The notes under the pieces were generated by a model. It saw only the letters and a program-made list of their open reading frames with translations. It was not told the origin of the DNA and searched no databases. DNA of 64,000 bases from Bosea sp. Tri-49 (lineage in GTDB: Bacteria; Pseudomonadota; Alphaproteobacteria; Rhizobiales; Beijerinckiaceae), in contig NZ_CP017946.1 of assembly GCF_003952665.1 (NCBI RefSeq), positions 3,534,001 to 3,598,000 of the forward strand. The letters run 5' to 3'. Shown here piece by piece: positions 61,711-64,000 of this stretch. Position numbers and translations under genes: made by a program. The stretch's first letter is position 1, and every line of letters begins with the position of its first letter.

Positions 61711-63267
61711 TCACTCCTTCCAGGCATCACGGAAGCCGTCGTCGACGCCGACGCCGGTGGTGACGAGGTTCTTGACGTTGCAGCGATAGATGGTCGGGAA
61801 ATCCATCTCCAGCAGCCAGAGCACCGGCAGTTCGTCGGCCAGGAGCTTCTGCACTTTCGTGTAAAGCTCCTGTCGCGCGCTGTCCGTCGGCGCGATCGCC
61901 GCCTCGGCGAAGAGCTTGTCGACCTCGGGATTCGAGTAGCCACCGACATTGGCGAAGGGATTGCCCTTGGCGATGTTCGAGGTGATGTAGCTGCGCGCCA
62001 CGCCCATGGCGGGGTCACCGAGCTGGTAGAGGAAGTTGAAGTTGAGGTCGAAGTCCCAGTTGCTGGCCTTCTGTGTCCAGCCGGGCACGTCGGTGTTCTC
62101 GACCTGCACCTTGACCCCGACATCCTCGAGGTTCTGCTTGATCGCCTCGGTCCAGCGGGTCCAGGTCTCGCCATAGGGCAGGTTGAGCAGCCGGATCGTC
62201 TCGCCCTTATAGCCGGAGGCCTTGATCAATTCCTTCGCCTTCTTCGGGTCGAAGGCGTAGAGCGGCACATCGGACGAGTAGAACTTGGTCTTCGACGAGA
62301 TCGGGCCGGTCGGCAGCTTGCCGAGCCCACCCCAGACCACCTCGCGGCCGAATTCGCGATCGATCGCGTACATCAACCCCTGGCGGAACTGCTTGTTGCC
62401 CAAAATGCCGTTGCGGACATTCGGCGTCAGCCAGGCATGAGGCGCGAACATCTCCCAGCCCTTTGTGGTCATGCAGGTGTTGGGCAGCTTGGCGAGCCGC
62501 GCCACGTCGTAGACGTCGACCGAGCCGCCTGTCAGCACGTCGACCTTGCCGGTCTCGTAGGCGACCGCGCGCGCCGCCGCATCGGGGATGATCTGCCAGT
62601 AGATCTCGTCGAGGTTCGGCCTGCCCTTCAGCCAGTAATTCTCGTTTTTGACGAGGTGGATGTAGGAGCCCTTCTTCCACTCCTTAAGCTTGAACGGACC
62701 AGTGCCGATCGGCGTATTGTTGGCCGGGTTGGCGCGATAATCGGTGCCATCATAGATGTGCTTCGGGATCATCGGCGCGGAGGCGACCTCCTGCGTCATG
62801 ATCATCGGGCCGAAGGGCTGCTTCAGCGTGATCTTGACGGTGAGGTCGTCGACCTTCTCGATCTTCTCGACCTGGGCGTTGACGATCGGACGCCAGCGCG
62901 GATGGACCTCGCGCAGGAACTTGTCGAGGGTGAAGACAACGTCGTCGGCGGTGAACGGCTTGCCGTCATGCCAGGTCACACCCTCCTGCAGCTTGAAGGT
63001 GTAGACCTTGGCGTCCGGCGAAATTTCCCAGCTCTTGGCCAGCGAGGGCTGCGGCTCGAGCTTCTCGTTATAGCGCAGCAGGGATTCGTAGATGTTGCCG
63101 GCGACCATGTTGGTCGGGCCGTTCTGGTTGAGCCCCTGCATCAGCATCGGCGGCTCGGGCTGGACGACGACGTGGACCGTGCCGCCCTTCTTCGGTTCCT
63201 GCGCCTGTGCCACGCCGAGCGCCAGGACGGAGGCGGCGAGCGCCAGGCCAAATCTCAATCCGGTCAT
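61711..63267 (-). CDS. ABC transporter substrate-binding protein (family 5)
   Basis: This 518-residue protein has a Sec signal (MTGLRFGLALAASVLALG, ending AQAQE) and the family 5 layout (LQEGVTWHDGKPFTADDVVF near residue 95, the WHDGxP signature). It delivers peptide or related ligands to the DppBC-type permeases. It is the first gene of the minus-strand operon and lies divergent from the IclR regulator. A REP-like element sits 18 bases after its stop. Confidence 0.93.
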   Translation of the reverse strand: MTGLRFGLALAASVLALGVAQAQEPKKGGTVHVVVQPEPPMLMQGLNQNGPTNMVAGNIYESLLRYNEKLEPQPSLAKSWEISPDAKVYTFKLQEGVTWHDGKPFTADDVVFTLDKFLREVHPRWRPIVNAQVEKIEKVDDLTVKITLKQPFGPMIMTQEVASAPMIPKHIYDGTDYRANPANNTPIGTGPFKLKEWKKGSYIHLVKNENYWLKGRPNLDEIYWQIIPDAAARAVAYETGKVDVLTGGSVDVYDVARLAKLPNTCMTTKGWEMFAPHAWLTPNVRNGILGNKQFRQGLMYAIDREFGREVVWGGLGKLPTGPISSKTKFYSSDVPLYAFDPKKAKELIKASGYKGETIRLLNLPYGETWTRWTEAIKQNLEDVGVKVQVENTDVPGWTQKASNWDFDLNFNFLYQLGDPAMGVARSYITSNIAKGNPFANVGGYSNPEVDKLFAEAAIAPTDSARQELYTKVQKLLADELPVLWLLEMDFPTIYRCNVKNLVTTGVGVDDGFRDAWKE

Positions 63268-63416
63268 CGTCGTTCTCCGTTCCCAGCGCCGGGATCCGCA
63301 GCACGCAGCGGTCCAGGCGTCCCCGTTTTTCGTTCACCAGCCAGCTCAGGCCGATCGCACCCGATCAAGCGCCCGTTGGCAAGCTCCGCCGCAATGAAAG
63401 CGAGAGACAAATTCCG

Positions 63417-63431
63417 TGTCAAGGATTGACA
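63417..63431. promoter_or_regulatory. palindrome TGTCAA-N3-TTGACA between binding protein and IclR gene
   Basis: TGTCAA (63417-63422) and TTGACA (63426-63431) are exact complements 3 bases apart. Each arm also matches a consensus -35 element, one on each strand. It lies 149 bases from the binding-protein start and 57 bases from the IclR start. It is either an IclR operator, two overlapping divergent -35 boxes, or both. No good -10 was seen at 16-18 bases on either side. Confidence 0.55.
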
Positions 63432-63488
63432 TGCTGTGTTATTAGGCGACACGCTCAGCAAACGAACATGGCGCAGCCTTCAGGTGCA

Positions 63489-64000
63489 ATGAATCAGGAA
63501 GACCGAGACAGGACCGCGCAATTGCCACCGGGCGTGCCGATCGTCCGGGCGGTCGACCGCGCCATCGCCTTGCTCAGGGCCTTCCGCCCGGAGCACCCGC
63601 GGCTCGGCCTGAGCGAGCTGGCGCGGCAGGTCGGGCTCGACAAGGGCACGACGCGGCGGCTGCTGCTGACGCTCCAGCTCAACGAGCTCGTCGAGTATGA
63701 CGAGCATTCGCAGAGCTATGCCCTCGCCGTCGGCCTGATCGAGCTCGGCAGCGCCGTCACGACCGGTCGCGAACTCCGTGACATCTCCGGGCCCTATCTG
63801 ACCGAGATCGCCGAGAAGACCGGCGCGACGTCCTTCCTTTGGGTCCATATCGCCGGGCGTGGCCTCTGCGTCGATCGCGTGCGCGCTTCGCTGCCGCATG
63901 TCGACGCAACCTGGTTTGCGGTAGGGGCGCAGGCGCCGCTAAACTGCGGCGGCGGCCCGCGCGTGCTGCTCGCCTATCTCGACGACGAGCAGCGCCGGGC
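63489..64000 (+). CDS. IclR family transcriptional regulator, 5' part
   Basis: ATG 63489 opens a frame that runs off the right edge after about 170 codons. The N-terminal winged helix (IVRAVDRAIALLRAFRPEHP, then SELARQVGLDKGTTRRLLLT) is the IclR helix-turn-helix, and the effector domain starts near LRDISGPYLTEIAEKTGATS. It is divergent from the peptide-type ABC operon and probably controls it. The C-terminal about 90 residues are outside the window. The start has no strong ribosome site. Confidence 0.88.
   Translation, partial: MNQEDRDRTAQLPPGVPIVRAVDRAIALLRAFRPEHPRLGLSELARQVGLDKGTTRRLLLTLQLNELVEYDEHSQSYALAVGLIELGSAVTTGRELRDISGPYLTEIAEKTGATSFLWVHIAGRGLCVDRVRASLPHVDATWFAVGAQAPLNCGGGPRVLLAYLDDEQRR

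Overview
The window is GC-rich, densely coding chromosomal DNA with short or overlapping gene junctions and almost no mobile DNA. Gene style (many Tat-exported binding proteins, TRAP and ABC uptake operons, GntR/LacI/LysR/IclR control) and a composite palindromic REP-type repeat suggest an alphaproteobacterium of the Hyphomicrobiales (Rhizobiales), perhaps Bosea-like. That assignment is inference; no rRNA or tRNA gene was seen. No gap between genes exceeds about 300 bases.

Layout. 1-515: tail of a FAD amino-acid oxidase-like gene and a RidA. 650-8277: a minus-strand operon for a probable aromatic or cyclic compound (VOC protein, NTF2-like protein, FAH-family protein, FAD hydroxylase, TRAP transporter DctPQM) with a divergent LysR regulator and a perfect LysR-type operator. 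8321-14578: a LacI regulator behind a 22-bp perfect palindrome, two tandem nucleoside hydrolases and a sugar-type ABC transporter without an ATPase. 14599-21175: copper/periplasmic stress genes (CusF-like, cupredoxin, multicopper oxidase, TolC-type lipoprotein, small lipoprotein) divergent from an OmpR/HK pair. 21170-29470: a FadR-type divergon with an enolase-superfamily enzyme, SDR, two tandem Tat binding proteins, two permeases, two proteins of unknown function and again no ATPase. 29501-35854: siderophore use (SIP reductase, binding protein, esterase, TonB receptor, AraC regulator). 36084-43936: two convergent operons meeting at one bidirectional terminator; together they form a complete oligopeptide-type ABC transporter plus two phosphodiesterases.

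44232-46796: housekeeping leuA and pcm. 46851-53730: a ketose 3-epimerase with an Rbs-type ABC system and a LacI regulator; the promoter has an operator-like palindrome inside its -35/-10 spacer. 53733-58044: a hybrid sensor kinase with a duplicated PAS domain, a DMT exporter and an M20 deacylase. 58086-64000: a dipeptide-type ABC operon containing two inverted copies of the REP-like element, then a divergent IclR regulator cut by the window end.

Taken together this is a nutrient-scavenging region: eight solute-binding proteins for eight or fewer uptake systems, most next to their own regulator and one or two catabolic enzymes. The least described parts are the FadR divergon with its two unknown proteins, the split phosphodiester-like system, and the nucleoside hydrolase/ABC operon.
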